Origin: Rhinopithecus roxellana
Lineage: Eukaryota; Chordata; Mammalia; Primates; Cercopithecidae
Reading direction: 5' to 3'
NCBI RefSeq assembly: GCF_007565055.1
Contig: NC_044559.1
Coordinates: forward strand, 38,055,546 to 38,119,545
DNA: 64,000 bases
Shown piece after piece: positions 1 through 12,095 of the stretch. Position numbers and translations under genes: made by a program. Positions within the stretch are counted from its first letter, which is position 1. Every line of letters starts with the position of its first letter. A model generated the notes under the pieces. The model made no database searches, was not told where the DNA came from, and saw nothing but the letters and a program-made list of their open reading frames with translations.

Positions 1-1700
1 CAGTCATAAATTAAATTTACTTAAAACTCCTAAGATTTAGAAACTAACCCAAATACTTTTCAGGTTCACATGACTTGGGCAAATAAGACTAGTTTAATAG
101 TGTTAGTTTAGTGAAAACAACTATGTCTTCTAAGTTACAAGAAAAAAATACCACATATAATTAACTTTAGAGTTCTTGCTTGGGTAGTAACTACCTAATT
201 TATACATGCTATAAAATGGATAAGAGAAAAATAACATGAGATGATACCTAGCTTTGACTGTCTCATAAAATTTTCCAAGCATAATTAGTAAAATGAGTGA
301 ATTAAACAAATCAGATATAGCAGGGTAAGAGTTTATACAGGTACTTTTAAAATAATATATTTTATAATATGTTTACTTACAAAGGTTTCACAATCTCTTT
401 GGTTACCACATCCTTAGAGTTTTGTGAAATTAAATTAAATGATGAATATTCATTGAGTATATAGATCATTTTCAAGTAAGATAAAATGTTTAAACATTAA
501 TTGCTAAATATAAATTTAAGTTTATCTACTTTTGGCTCCTCATTGCAAAGAAACTAAAGCTATCTGAGTCTGTTAGCAAGCTTTAAAAATTGTACTTTGA
601 GGAAACACGTATTTCTAAGATATTATAAAGTGGTATTAGTCTATGGAATGCTGGTTCAAAATTGCTAAGGATTAAAACTCTAATATATGTAATTAAGGCT
701 ACTAGAAATAAGAGGAACAATTCTGTATGCAAAGTTTACAAGTAAAATAAGATGTATTTTTTGGTGAGAAAGTTATAAGCAAGATATGAGCATCTGTTTT
801 TGTTGAGGAAAGGAATGATTTTGTCTAAGTAGATGTTATTTAAAGGTTGAAAAATGAATGAAGAAATGATATACAGAAAACTAAATGGATACAGAAAGTT
901 GGGAAGAGAAAAGAGAGCAAGAGAAAGTCTTGTGTGGTTAAACTAACCAAAGTTGAATTAATTTATTATGAGATTTAAAATAGAGCCTTGATATCTAAAG
1001 TACACTGATACAAAACTAAAATTTGGTCTTTTTTAAAAACAAGATTTTCCTATAGTATTGATAAGAGAAAAGAGAAGATTTTTGTTCACCTTTTTAGTGA
1101 ACTGTAGAGACAGAGAGAGAAGGGGAAGGAGGGAAGGGGAAGAGGAAGGGGAGAGTCTGTTTCATCAAGATGATTCCCTGTGCTTCACATTGTCTTTATT
1201 GGGTCTTTGATTACTTTAGAAAATTGAATTAAAGAGTTAAGGTTTTTCTACAACTATATACCTTCCTATTTTCTTTTGAAGCCTTTATCACTCTGATTAA
1301 AGGAATATTATTACACAATCAGAATGACTATTATTTCACAGTGACCTGTGATCCTATTTTGATTGTTCTGAATCTTATTTACAAACTTCCCAAAGTCAAA
1401 TTGTAAATGATGTATTTTTTACCTTAAACTAACTTTAGGATTTCCAGAGGGCTCCCTAGAAGTCTGAAAGCGACATATTAAACCCATTAGGTTTATTCTG
1501 CATGCTGAATTATATGAGAAACGTTGTCAAATAACATGTAATGCTAACCTTTGAGTTATTATTTGTATGAATATGTTATTGATGTGTTTCAAAACTATGG
1601 GATTCCCAGAAATCTAATATGCTATCTGGAGTTGCTATATCTCACAAACAACCAAATTTCCTTGTCAACTGCATTATTATCATAATGAACTCCCATCAGA
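1..1700. other. AT-rich intronic DNA, no recognised feature
   Basis: Single-copy-looking, strongly AT-rich sequence. I see no ORF of note and no repeat I can name, apart from a purine run at about 1106-1156. Confidence 0.5.
1106..1156 (+). repeat. purine-rich (GA/GGA) low-complexity tract
   Basis: About 50 bases almost purely A and G (gacagagagagaagg, then gga/gaa blocks). A simple polypurine run. Confidence 0.7.
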
Positions 1701-1714
1701 TCTTTAACCATGGC

Positions 1715-2003
1715 TTTTTTTTTTTTTTTTTTGAGACGGAGTCTCACTCTGTCACCCAGGCTGGAGTGCAGTGGCCAGATCTCAGCTCACTGCAAGCTCC
1801 GCCTCCCGGGTTCACGCCATTCTCCTGCCTCAGCCTCCCGAGTACAGGCGCCGCCACCTCGCCCGGCTAGTTTTTTGTATTTTTAGTAGAGACGGGGTTT
1901 CACCGTGTTAGCCAGGATGGTCTCGATCTCCTGACCTCGTGATCCGCCCGTCTCGGCCTCCCAAAGTGCTGGGATTACAGGCTGGAGCCACCGCACCCGG
2001 CCA
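1715..2003 (-). mobile_element. AluY-type, antisense (Old World monkey type)
   Basis: Poly-T (1715-1732) leads into an antisense full-length Alu that ends in cccggcc. A perfect 10-bp target site duplication, taaccatggc, flanks it (1705-1714 and 2004-2013). CpG-rich and little diverged. The right arm lacks about 11 bases after 'cctcccgagt'. It lies in SHTN1 intron 1 in the same strand sense as the gene. Confidence 0.93.
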
Positions 2004-2289
2004 TAACCATGGCCTTTTTAAGTCTTGTTGTCCACATTTATTATAACTACTTTATTCTGATGCTCTTTCTAAAAACTTTTTGCAAGCAATTATAATCCTA
2101 AAGCATTGGGTCTTCAAGGAGGTATATGAGAAGAACAAAAAGAACTCTGAGACATACAGGTCTCTGATAACTTTAAGGAAATACCAGTGGACTGTGTATG
2201 AACTCCAGAATTCCAAAGGAGACACTGAACTCCTAATATTGCTAACATCAAGCAGAATTAAGAATTAATTACATGGGACTAAAATGATG

Positions 2290-3847
2290 AGGGACTGTGA
2301 TTTTTATGACTTTTTTGTTAGAAACACTACTCATTCTTTTATTTTCCAGATTTAGGAAAACATTTTCTTCTTTTGCGCTATCTATAGCTTACAACTATTT
2401 GGTAAAGTATACTTTTGCAAACAGAATGGAAACATTTACTTTTCTTCCTTAGCTGATCCCTCCAAAATTTGGAAACTATTCATGAGTATTCTTATTTTTA
2501 GGATAATATAGGCATTTGCATAAGTTCAATAAGAATCCGTTCTTCTTTTAATAGGACACAACTGAAAACACTGGTTATATTGCCAAAGTTTGATGGGAAT
2601 GTCATATTTTCTGATATGACCAAACAGTTTTTGGGAACTGAGGTCCCTAGAGGAACCTCAGTTTAATGGAGCCAACAAAGGCACCTTAAAAAACTGGCCT
2701 CGTACCTGAATACATGGTTCAAACGGTTGCCTTATAGGTGGGTGAAGAATGTCACCTTCCTGACAGGCCCAGGAACATCAGGAATCTAGGGAAGAGAGAT
2801 ATCTATCCAAGAGTACTATAGGCACAATCTGATGTTGAGTCCTGAGCTTGGCTTCTTAGCCTAAGGAGGCACTTTTTTAAGCCTAATCTGAGATTCCTTA
2901 TGAAGAGTTCCAGCAAAGCAGATTTTAAAAGGGCTTACATAGTCAATCATGATTCTTGCTGCACTTGTGCAAATAATCAGGCCAAGTATAATAGACAAAA
3001 ACTTATTTTACAAATAAACTGGTCTTACTGATTCTCTTTGGTAGAAATTAGTGTAAGAGAGGAAAACTGTTCTCAGAAAAATAATAGTTCAGAAACTATA
3101 GCTCACCCATTACTAGATTCTAGCCCTGTTCATTGTTTTTTGAGATTTTATTATTTACCTGCAATCTGGAATGGATCCTGAATTCTTTCTGTTTTTTTCT
3201 AGTGTCTGGCTGTGAGTCTCCAAACTAACATTTCCAATTTTTCTCCCATCCTTTTGACCTGGAATCACTGAAATTAAAATTGGGCTTTTTCTGAAGCTAT
3301 GCAAGCTAAAGCTGGAGAACTTGACGCAAACATCAGCGAAATTACCACAACAGCTTTTGTATAGACAACCTTTATGATATTTAATCTACAAACAAGGAAA
3401 ATCTGTCAGATTGCAACTGCCTGCCCCACTCCAGCTGAAGACACTTTGAGCCTAAAATATATAAATCCTCTCAAATGGCTGCTCTCCAGACTCAGAAACA
3501 AATTTATAGACTGCTCTAAACATTAACCTTGCTTTTTCTTCTTTTCCATAGACATGTCTCTTTTTAAGTTTTTGTATGCTTACACCATATAGAAACCTAA
3601 CATTAAAGACATCACCCATAACACCACCTCTTGAAATAAAACATGACTGTTTACCTAAACTAACCTAGTTTCAGGACTAAGAGACTGACTCAGTAAGATA
3701 TGAGACAAATATACTTAAATCTGTTCTTTTCTTCTGGTTTTCTTCCCCTTTGCCAATCACTTACCTCACAACCATATCTCTCCAAAACTACCAGCCTAGC
3801 ACATAATATGTGTGACTTTCTGAAAGTAAAGTTTCAAGGGAAGGAAC
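2290..3847 (+). mobile_element. probable ERV1 internal-region remnant
   Basis: This stretch resembles the degraded 3' internal part of a class I endogenous retrovirus and leads into an LTR-like segment at 3848. A purine-rich run (tttcaagggaaggaa) just before 3848 fits a polypurine tract. No frame is intact; only short scattered ORFs remain and none should be called a gene. The assignment is from memory of similar repeats and the left edge is uncertain. Confidence 0.4.
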
Positions 3848-4336
3848 TGAAGGAAACCAGCCTGTCTCCCCAAAATATGAAAGATCTTTGAGCTAAAGAT
3901 AACTAGGATGCAGGAGAACTCTCTGCCTTCCCTCTGTCTGCCTAAGAGCAGGACACAGAATTACAAAGACAAAAGGTCTATCTTCTCCCCATTTCCCACG
4001 TAAAAACAAGATACACATTCTCCTTTACAACCCATATCACTTCAGAGACGGTGGCAGAGAAATCTGCGAGTAGACTTTACCCCAGGAGTTTCCCCACAAA
4101 CTCACCTTCCCACATTCTCCTGCCTTTGGAAGCCGGAACTGCTTCCCTTTGTCCTAACACTTTTCTAAATGTATTGTTCTTTGTTGAAGACAGTATGATG
4201 AGCCACTGCTTTTCTCCCTTGCGACGTGCACTGCATGCCTTAATAAACTTGCTTGTTCATATGTCTTTTGTTACAGGTATCCGTCCCAATTATGAACTTA
4301 CAAGGAATTGAGGGAAAAATTTTTTTCTCCCCTTCA
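3848..4336 (+). mobile_element. ERV1-like LTR
   Basis: The segment starts TG after a polypurine-like run, ends CA (ctccccttca), and carries an AATAAA signal (ttaataaacttgc) about 90 bp before its end, which is LTR architecture. About 490 bp. No matching 5' LTR is visible in the window. Subfamily not assigned. Confidence 0.5.
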
Positions 4337-4709
4337 ATCCTTAAGGCATCTCTTGACTATGACAGTTTCTTAGACTTTGCTCATTTTTATGACCTTAACA
4401 GTTTGCAGAAGTGCTGATCAGGTATTTTGCAGAACGTCTCTCAATAGGGATTTGCTGATAGTTTCCTCATGAGTCGAATGGGTTTATGGGTTTTTAGGGG
4501 AAGACCACAGAGGTAAAATGCCAATTCATCACATCACACTACCATGCTATCAACATGACTTAGCATTGTTCATGATGGCCTTGATCATCTAGCTGACATA
4601 GTGTTTGTCAGGTTTCTCCACTGTAAAGTTACTTGTTCCCCCTTTTCCATATTGTAGTCTTTGGAAGGAATTCACTATGTGCTGCCCACACTTAAGAATC
4701 AGGGAGTTA

Positions 4710-5008
4710 GGCTGGGTGCGGTGGCTCACACCTATAATCCCAGCACTTTGGGAGGCCGAGGCAGGCGGATCACGACATCAGGAGATCGAGACCATCCTGG
4801 CTAACACAGTGAAACCCCATCTCTACTGAAAATACAAAAAGTTAGCTGGGCATGGTGGCGGGGGCCTGTAGTCCCAGCTACTCGGGAGGCTGAGTCAGGA
4901 GAATGGCACAAACCCGGGAGGCGGAGCTTGCAGTGAGCCGAGATCGCGCCACTGCACTCCAGCCTGGGCGACAGAGCGAGACTCCGTCTCAAGAAAAAAA
5001 AAAAAAAA
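4710..5008 (+). mobile_element. AluY-like, sense
   Basis: Full-length Alu with a 16-bp perfect target site duplication, aagaatcagggagtta (4694-4709 and 5009-5024), and a poly-A tail. Inserted in the L1M 3' UTR. Confidence 0.95.
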
Positions 5009-5225
5009 AAGAATCAGGGAGTTATGATACACCACTTTGAGGGGGAACATCTACATAAATTATTTGGAATTGCTCTGCATGGGAGATTTGTCTTTAATCA
5101 TTTATTTATATCAGTATCAACTCACGAATATTCATACTTTGAATTATAATCCAATATTCTGTTGTTCAGAGTTCCGTCTTGGGACATTGGAAGTTCTTTC
5201 CATTGGCTCTTGTGTCTCTGACAGA

Positions 5226-5573
5226 CAGTAGCCTCCCTCTTACCTACTGTTTCACTCTCCAGAGTTTCAGTTACCCATGGCCAACATGGTATGAAAACAG
5301 ATGATTACAGTAAAATGAGATATTTTGAGAGAGAGAGAGAGAGACCACATTCACATAACTCTTATTATGGTATATTGTTATAACTGTTGTATCTTATTAT
5401 GAGTTATTATTGTTAATCTCTTGTTGGGCCTAATTTATAAATTAAACTTTATCACAGGTATGTATGCATAGGAAAAAACTTTGTATATATAGGGTTTGTT
5501 ATTATCCATGATTTCAGGCAGCTACTGCAGGTGTTGTAACATAGCTTCCTCCGTGGAGAAGTGGGGACTACTG
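5226..5573 (+). mobile_element. MER2-like Tigger-derived DNA transposon (non-autonomous)
   Basis: Terminal inverted repeats are visible: the left end starts CAGTAGcCTCCCTCTTA, and the right end read in reverse starts CAGTAGTCCCCACTTCT. The 348-bp length fits MER2 (about 345 bp). The interior has the characteristic 'cagttacccatgg' and 'aaattaaactttatcac' stretches. It has no coding capacity; it was moved by pogo/Tigger transposase. A TA follows the right end. Confidence 0.8.
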
Positions 5574-5809
5574 TATCTCCATCAATGTCAGCTTATCAGT
5601 TGGTGGACTTCCTTAGTTTCCAGCACTACAAGATGCTCTAGGCTCATCTTGTATACTTCCTGCCCCTTTCCTAAAATTAGCCATTTCTCCTAGGAGCCCT
5701 GTTCCTTTTATTCAAGAATGGCATTAGAAGCCAAGTTCTGGGCTCTACATATGCTCATTGATGCTGGTGCATCTAGGCTCTCTCAGCTGACAGAGCAAGA
5801 AAATATATG

Positions 5810-5866
5810 TATATACTAACCAAAATATATATATTTTATAATATATAATATATACATATATTTCTA
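5810..5866. repeat. AT-rich (TA)n low-complexity tract
   Basis: Imperfect run of alternating T and A (atatatattttataatatat) inside the L1M 3' UTR. Confidence 0.7.
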
Positions 5867-5954
5867 TGTGTAACCATCCATACCTGTATTAAGCTAAACA
5901 TGAGTTCATACTGATGTCTCCAACATGAATCCATTACTAAAAGCATTTTCTTTT

Positions 5955-6074
5955 TAGAGAGACGGGATCTCACTATGTTGCCCAGGCTGGTCTCAAATTC
6001 CTGGGCTCAAGGTATCCTCCTACCTCGGCCTCCCAAAGTTCTGGGATTATAGGCGTGAGCCAACACAACCAGCC
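5955..6074 (-). mobile_element. Alu monomer or truncated AluJ, antisense
   Basis: Only one Alu arm is present, antisense, from 'agagacgggatctcactatgttgcccaggc' features to 'aaccagcc'. Well diverged, so old (FRAM/AluJ age). Confidence 0.75.
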
Positions 6075-6581
6075 CAGAAGCATTATTTGTAATAGCAAAA
6101 ACAAAGAAAGAAAGATAGAAATGTCCATCCAGTGGATATTAAGTGCACTGTGGTACGTCTGTACATTGGAACATTATTCAATCAATTTTTAATGATTTAA
6201 CGCTACATGTACTAATGTAAAAAATTACATATTATATGATAAATATATATGCACAAACACAATTTCTGGAAGGAAAGAAAATAAAAGGCTAACAGTAGTT
6301 AACTTTGAGAAATGGGAATGGGGTCATAGCATGCATTGTCAATGTAGTGATTTCATCCTCAAGGAGACAAGAGAAAAGATCTTGAATATTACAATGGCTT
6401 ATGGTCCTTCAAAGAGTCACAGTGCATAAAATGCCTAAAAAGTTTCCTTAGGAGAGTGATAATGAAATAAAGATTGAGAAACAATGGGTCAGAGAGAATA
6501 GGTAATTGTACTTTTCACTTTACACACTTGTTTTCTATGAGTATGTGTTTATTTTTGCCTTTATTTTAAAAAAGGTTCACA

Positions 6582-6908
6582 GCTGGGCGCAGTGGCTCAT
6601 GCCTGTAATCCCAGCACTTTGGGAGGCTGAGGCGGGTGGATCACAAGGTCAGGAGTTCGAGACCAGCCTGACCAACATAGTGAAACCCCGTCTCTACTAA
6701 AAATACAAAAACTAGCCGGGTGTGGTGGCACATGCCTGTAGTCCCAGCTACTTGGGAAGTTGAGGTGGTAGAATTGCTTGAATCTGGGAGGCAGAGGTTG
6801 CAGTGAGCCAAGACCACGCCATTGCACTCCAGCCTGGGTGACAAAGTGAGACTCTGTCTCAAATAAATAAATAAATAAATTCTTAAATACATAAATACAT
6901 AAATAAAA
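6582..6908 (+). mobile_element. AluS-type, sense
   Basis: Full-length Alu starting gctgggcgcagtgg. The tail has become (AAAT)n and (ACAT)-like repeats from about 6862 to 6907. Confidence 0.9.
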
Positions 6909-7834
6909 TTAAGGTAATAGTGAAATTCTGACTAGAAGACACAGTTCCTTAGCCCATGCTGCATGTCCATCTCATGAGTGGTTGCCAAACTGCTGTTCTT
7001 CAGCAACCACTCCCTAACTTTAGGAGGAAAATGCATTGTTGATAAGTACCTGGTGATTCAGACGCAGCTGGCCCTTGTACGACACTTTGAAAAATACTGA
7101 TGTAAAACCAAGTTTGCACTTGAAAACAAGGCAACATTTCATTTCAAACAGTTTTCTACTGGCTGATCTCATATGCACCCAAGATTGTCAATGCTTCCGT
7201 TTTCCCAGACTGACATGGTCATTGTGGTAGGCAATAGTTTCTGACTGTTTTGTCAAAATAATGCTCCAGTTATTTCCTGGCCTAGAAGCCAAGGGAATAC
7301 CAAATGGATCTTTTAATTACTAACTTGCTGTAAGAATAAGCTTGACTAGATTTCCATGTGAACCTTAAGTATCATTTTAATAATCTTGGGGAAAACAATA
7401 CTAACTCTAAAAGTGAAAGGAGGTTTAAAATTGCTTTAAAACCAATTACCTCACCATAGGAAATCCATTTTAAATACTGTTAGCCCAAGAATTGTCCATT
7501 ACTGGGGTGGTGGTGGTTGTTTTCCTCTTATGTGAGTATGTCCTTATTATTAAATAGCCATCTCTCTTCAAAATTTCATCAAGTTGGGAATGGCATGGCA
7601 TTACTATACTTAATAGTTTAGCGGACATGTGTTGCCCGTGTCTGCCCAGTCAGCATCCTCCTGGTAGTGGCACCCCATTCTGTTTTGGACTACTCCTCCA
7701 ATCTTTGCAGGGGCTGCCAATTAAAGTATCCTGCCCTCCCGTGGTCAAAGTATTTGAATACATGAGATTGGCCAAACTAAGCCAATCAGACACTCTTCTT
7801 GCAATTTACATGCCTAGCACCATCTCTAGACCAG
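6909..7834. other. intronic DNA, no recognised feature
   Basis: No named repeat, RNA gene or convincing exon seen. The short ORF near 7627-7890 runs into an L2 fossil and has no protein signature. Confidence 0.45.
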
Positions 7835-7935
7835 AAACTCCTCACCAGCAGGGGCAAGGTCTTATTCAGCTCTATCTCTCCGATGCCTAGCACAGTGCCT
7901 GGCTATGAATATTCAATGCATGTGGGCTGAATGAA
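7835..7935 (+). mobile_element. L2 3'-end fragment, sense
   Basis: Shows the L2 tail signature: 'aggggcaaggtcttattc', 'gcctagcacagtgcctggc', then a gaatgaat end. Confidence 0.7.
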
Positions 7936-8574
7936 TTACACAGAAAATCATGCACCTTAAACAAATGCTGAACTAAGTCTATCATTTCCCCACTGAATTC
8001 CGGAGGGGGAGCAAATTGTATGATGTTTTGTAAGGGAAATATCCACTTTAGTAGCTAGGAAATATGCCTCGGAAATAGTATCCAAAGTTGCCATTTCTCC
8101 GTGCATTAAAGATGTCAATCAGTCCAATAAAATAAAGCCCCAAAAAAGACAAAAGGAGAATTACCTCATTACCTCAACATCTGCTTGAACATAAGCAATC
8201 ACACACTGGCTAATTTTTTTTAAAGGGACATAATATAACTTTCTAGAAAGACATAATATAGCTAATTATACCATTCACTAGGAGGGAACATAAAATGTTT
8301 TGAAGTAATTCAGAAGTGGGTGTGATTTATAAGACATAGAGCCTAGGGAATGGTAAGTATAAATTAGAGATTGTTCATATTATGACAGACTCCGTCATTA
8401 CATTTCACAACTTTTGTCAAAAGCAACCTTATTCACCACACCACTAAAGGCTTCACATTAGGGAAGGCTGCTGTCAGCTTTGTGGTTTAGAGTAGACAAG
8501 AATCTCCTTTCTGAACACTCTCCTGGGGAACTGGTTCAAATTTTAGACTTAAAACTTACTAACACAGGGGGAAA
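7936..8574. other. intronic DNA, no recognised feature
   Basis: AT-rich with no repeat I can name and no exon. It includes a short direct echo of 'gacataatata' near 8228 and 8250. Confidence 0.4.
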
Positions 8575-8860
8575 TTAAGAGAGATTGTTTAATGGGTACA
8601 AACATAGTTAGATACAAGGAGTAAGTTTTAACATTTGATAGCAAAGTAGGGTGACTACAGTTAACAACAATGTATTGTATATTTCAAAAGAGTTAGAAGA
8701 GAAGACTTGAAATGTTCCCAACTCATAGAAATGATAAATACTGGAGGTAATTGATACCCCAAATACCCTGACTTGATCATTATGCATTCTAAGCATGTAA
8801 CAAAATACGCCATGTCTTCTCTAAATATGTACAAGTCTCATGTATCGGTTTAAAAAAAAC
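8575..8860 (+). mobile_element. L1 3' UTR fragment (L1MA/MB type)
   Basis: Matches the known L1 3' UTR run with 'tagggtgactacagttaac', 'attgtatatttcaaaag' and 'gaaatgttcccaac', in plus orientation and near the 3' end. Confidence 0.75.
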
Positions 8861-8879
8861 TCACTAAGGAAGGACCCAT

Positions 8880-9190
8880 ATGATGTAAAAATACTTCAAA
8901 CATCACTAATAACCAGAGCGATGCAAATCTTAAAAGGTAACATTCTGCCCATTAGACTGGCAAGAATTCAAAAACTTGTCAGGCTATCAAATTAATAAAG
9001 ATTGCTATTAGCCAGAGTTGACCAACGTGTGGGGAAATGGGTGCTGCTAAAGGATATTTGAAGTGGTATAATCATTTTAGGGGGCACTTTTGCAATGTCT
9101 AGCAAAAGTATATGTCCATGCCCTCTAATCCAACAATCCCATTTCTTCTAAGAATCTATCCAAGAAAAAAAAGTAATTGTACATTTATTC
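8880..9190 (+). mobile_element. old L1M ORF2-end fragment
   Basis: Degenerate copy of the ORF2 3' region ('catcactaataaccag', 'ccaacaatcccatttc'), plus orientation. It is a separate piece from the adjacent L1 3' UTR because it lies upstream of that part in an intact L1. Confidence 0.6.
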
Positions 9191-9194
9191 ATAT

Positions 9195-9345
9195 AAGTTG
9201 AATAGTAAGTGTCTTCTCTTCTAGACAATTAATTTGGTGACAAGGACTGTCTAGTTCATTATTTACACTCCTAGTGCCCAGCACATGGACCTCACATATG
9301 GTGGTACTTGATAAGTATTTGTTAAAGGAATATGTTTACTCAGCA
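9195..9345 (+). mobile_element. L2 3'-end fragment, sense
   Basis: 'tagacaattaatttggtgac', 'tcctagtgcccagcacatgg' and 'ataagtatttgttaaaggaa' follow the L2 3' end pattern. Confidence 0.6.
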
Positions 9346-10330
9346 TTATTAAGGGAAAATAAAATATTTGATAAATAATGGTTCTTTTTGCTCACATTAA
9401 ATAGGGGTAGTGGAATTATCACTCAAAATATTAACATTGTGAGTAAAAACATAGTAACAGGTAGTAAAAATTACTATTTTCAAAAATAAACTATGTAACC
9501 ATCAGCTTACAAAATTGATCATAGTATGTACTGTTAAATGCCCAAAGACCCAGTTGCCTGTTCTTCCAAATCCCTAGCTGCCCAGTTAGTTCTACAGGTC
9601 AAACAGTAACTGAGTACTTTTGGAGTAAATTGTTTCCTGTCTGTGATCCAATGACAAGCAACGACCTAGTTTTGAAATGTATAAAAATCACACCGTGAGC
9701 TGAAGAAATCCCAACACCTTTGTAACTAGACCCACTTTCCCCAAAAGTATACCTTTTAAGAAATACAACTTTGAATATCTAACTGTTCTATTACCTTTGA
9801 TATGCACTTAATCAAGGAAATATATCCTCTAACAATACCAATGCCACGGATTTGTTTATTTTCCAATACAATGCAATAGGAGAAAGAGCCAGAAATTTAG
9901 AAATCCTTTTTCTCGGGTCTCAAACCCAACATAGGAATGGAGAACGTGTTCCGAAATCAAATATAAACAATTTGCAGATTATCTACATTGTTAATCTACC
10001 CTTGAATTATATAAGAAATGAAAGGGGAAAATTTTCACTTTTATCATTATTTGAAAACTGACCATCCATAAGAAGATTTGACATCCACTGACAGATATTA
10101 CCTAAAATTTCTGAAAGCTCCACGAATCTAGAATATGAATCAAGTTTTAATGTTATGGGTTGGGGGAAGGTGTTATTAAATATAAAATACCAGTAGAATC
10201 CAGTATCTCGCTAAAATACTTGAGAAATTTCAGATAAAGGCATTCTGTCCACCCACTAAATTTACTGATGCTTGTGACTTTATGACCTCAGGCTAATCTA
10301 GGATGCCAGGTAAAGCTGCTGGGAAGGCCA
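9346..10330. other. intronic DNA, no recognised feature
   Basis: No repeat or exon recognised. AT-rich; ORFs shorter than 70 codons without similarity to anything I know. Confidence 0.4.
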
Positions 10331-10334
10331 AAGA

Positions 10335-10520
10335 GACTAACATTTATCCAGCACTTTCTAGATGCTGGATATCACAGAAGAATGTGTTATGTCCATTTCA
10401 GAGGTTAAATACTTTCCCCAAGGTCATACAGTAAACAGTAATGTTGAAATTTGACAGAGTGTGGCTTCAGAAGAATCCAGATGCACTTCCCAACGGTGTT
10501 TGTGATTTTACGGAACAACA
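10335..10520 (+). mobile_element. MIR SINE, sense
   Basis: MIR core order is kept: 'tttatccagcactttctaga', 'gttaaatactttccccaagg', 'catacagtaaacagtaatg', then 'gagtgtggcttcagaa'. Ancient mammalian SINE. Confidence 0.7.
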
Positions 10521-10803
10521 GGTAAGAGTACTGGACAGGACCTCAGGAAGTCCTCCAGTTTTGCCCTCGCCTTTAGTCAGGTCAGCCTTGACTGACCAGA
10601 AGATCCACGGAAGGGAAGAGACTCCTCCAAGTTCACAAGCCGGTGAGCTGGGCCAAGAGAAGTCAAAGAACTGGAACTAAACACCAGGTTTTGCCACAGA
10701 GCAGGGACCTTCCATTACATGGTCATGTCAGTAAGACATTCAGAAAAGTACATGTTCCTACACATTTTTACTTCCTTTAAATCTGTTTGGTTCCTCCCTT
10801 TCT

Positions 10804-11100
10804 GTTTTTATTTTTATTTTTGGAGACGGAGTTCTGCTCTTGTTGCCCAGGCTGGAGTGCAATGGCGCCATCTTGGCTCACCGCAACCTCTGCCTCCAGG
10901 CGATTCCCCTGCCTCAGCCTCCCGAGTAGCTGGCATTACAGGCATGCACCACCACTCCCGGCTAATTTTGTATTTTTAGTAGAGACGGGGTTTCTCCATG
11001 TTGGTTAGGCTGGTCTCCAACTCCCGACCTTAGGTGATCCACCCGCCTCGGCCTCCCAAAGTGCTGAGATTGATTACAGGCGTGAGCCACCGCACCCGGC
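10804..11100 (-). mobile_element. AluS/Y-type, antisense
   Basis: Antisense full-length Alu ending cacccggc, with a perfect 16-bp target site duplication tggttcctccctttct (10788-10803 and 11101-11116). A T-rich tail with interspersed A (ttttatttttattttt). Confidence 0.94.
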
Positions 11101-11116
11101 TGGTTCCTCCCTTTCT

Positions 11117-11589
11117 TGACCCACATTCGCAGACCACCCTTTGGTCAGGGTAATAATGATAACTGTTTAAAGGTGGTAGGTTAGTATTTGGTTGTTGATC
11201 CGGTTTGGTTCAGAAGTGTGGTAACTGATGAAAAAAATAGTTGACTGAAGCAGTTCTTTATTAAAAGATAATCCCCAGTTACCAAGCAGTACAGAAATGT
11301 GTGCACATGGCCTGGCTCTCCTGCGCCCAGCGCCAACCCTGTTAATTCTGGAAGCTCAACACTGGCAGGATGCTGACCTTGCTTACTAATAAATTGCTAA
11401 AATTGAGAAGTGATTAAAAAATTATTGCCTGAAAATCCCAGCTGGGTAAGGAAAGAGGAACTAGACCGAACCCAAACGAAAAGCTGGTAAGGGTGTGAAA
11501 CAGCGCTACAGGCCACCCAGAGCCAACAAATGTGTAAGGGTGGGGCCAAGCTAGCTGAGCCGCCTAAAGCAGCCAAAATATCCTGCCCC
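11117..11589. other. intron 1 sequence next to the CpG island
   Basis: Single-copy-looking DNA whose GC content rises toward the island. No repeat seen. Some regulatory content is plausible by position only. Confidence 0.4.
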
Positions 11590-11936
11590 ACCCGCTTCTC
11601 CCGCAAGGAAGGTGGCACTGTGCAACCTCGTCCGCACTGAATCCTCGTCCCTCCCCCCAGCCCCGCTTCGCCAGCAAACGCAACCGGCGGGCAGCGCGTC
11701 TCACGCTGCGGGGCCTGACTCGCCCCGACACTCCGCGTTATCCTCGGTCCAGGGCTTTCCCAGGCGCGCCGGCCACGGAGGACGCCTCTTCGCGGGTGAC
11801 GGAGCTACTGCGGTGACCACGGCGGCCGCCACGTCTCCCGCCCGGCTTCCACCTGCCCTGGCTGGCCCCAGCGCCCTGGAGCGGTCCCCGCCCACGGGCC
11901 GCGGCTGCCCACACCTGGCGCCCGCGTGCTGCCTAC

Positions 11937-11994
11937 CTTGCTCCTTCAGACTGGTGATCAGCTGCAGCTGCTTCTCCTCGTCCGAGCTGTTCAT
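11937..11994 (-). CDS. SHTN1: SHTN1 (shootin-1) exon 1, coding part
   Basis: Read on the minus strand, the ATG at 11994-11992 opens MNSSDEEKQLQLITSLKEQ, which I recognise as the N-terminus of shootin-1 (formerly KIAA1598). After 19 codons and one extra base the exon reads CAAG and then GTAGGC, a consensus 5' splice donor with the intron starting at 11936. The leftover G would begin an Ala codon in exon 2, which fits the known protein. The start has A at -3 (gccaaaATGa), a good Kozak context. Shootin-1 is a cytoplasmic coiled-coil protein of neurons and growth cones; it links F-actin retrograde flow to L1-CAM adhesion through cortactin and promotes neuronal polarity and axon outgrowth (established knowledge). 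Only the first few percent of the protein is here; the rest lies to the left, beyond position 1. The frame stays open upstream of the ATG but contains no earlier in-frame ATG before the GC-rich promoter. Confidence 0.93.
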
Positions 11995-12095
11995 TTTGGC
12001 GGGTGGGGCCGGGAATAAAAGCGAAAGAATGAGCGGCGCGGGGCACACAGGGGGAGGGGGAAGGAAAAGCAAGATGCCGGTGGCTTGCGGCTCCA

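Larger units (their letters stand above)
4337..6340 (+). mobile_element. old L1 (L1M) 3' UTR and 3' fragments
   Basis: Sequence between and around the inserted Alu, MER2 and Alu monomer joins into one L1M-type 3' UTR in plus orientation: 4337-4693, 5025-5225, 5576-5954. A short ORF2-end-like piece follows (6080-6340, 'gaaatgtccatccag'). The order of insertion can be read directly: L1 first, then MER2, the monomer and AluY. Exact L1M subfamily not assigned. Confidence 0.6.
1..11936 (-). other. SHTN1: SHTN1 intron 1 (5' part, continues beyond the window)
   Basis: Everything left of the splice donor at 11936 is intron 1 of SHTN1 on the minus strand. No exon 2 (expected to begin with residues AIGEYED) appears in any frame here, so the intron is longer than 11.9 kb. 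It contains the repeats listed separately. Many L1 and LTR pieces are antisense to the gene (plus strand), the usual bias for surviving intronic insertions. Confidence 0.85.

Noticed and set aside
2080..2268. Short plus ORF in intron 1 as a possible exon
   Set aside because: It lies on the strand opposite to SHTN1, has no convincing acceptor/donor pair and no recognisable protein similarity.
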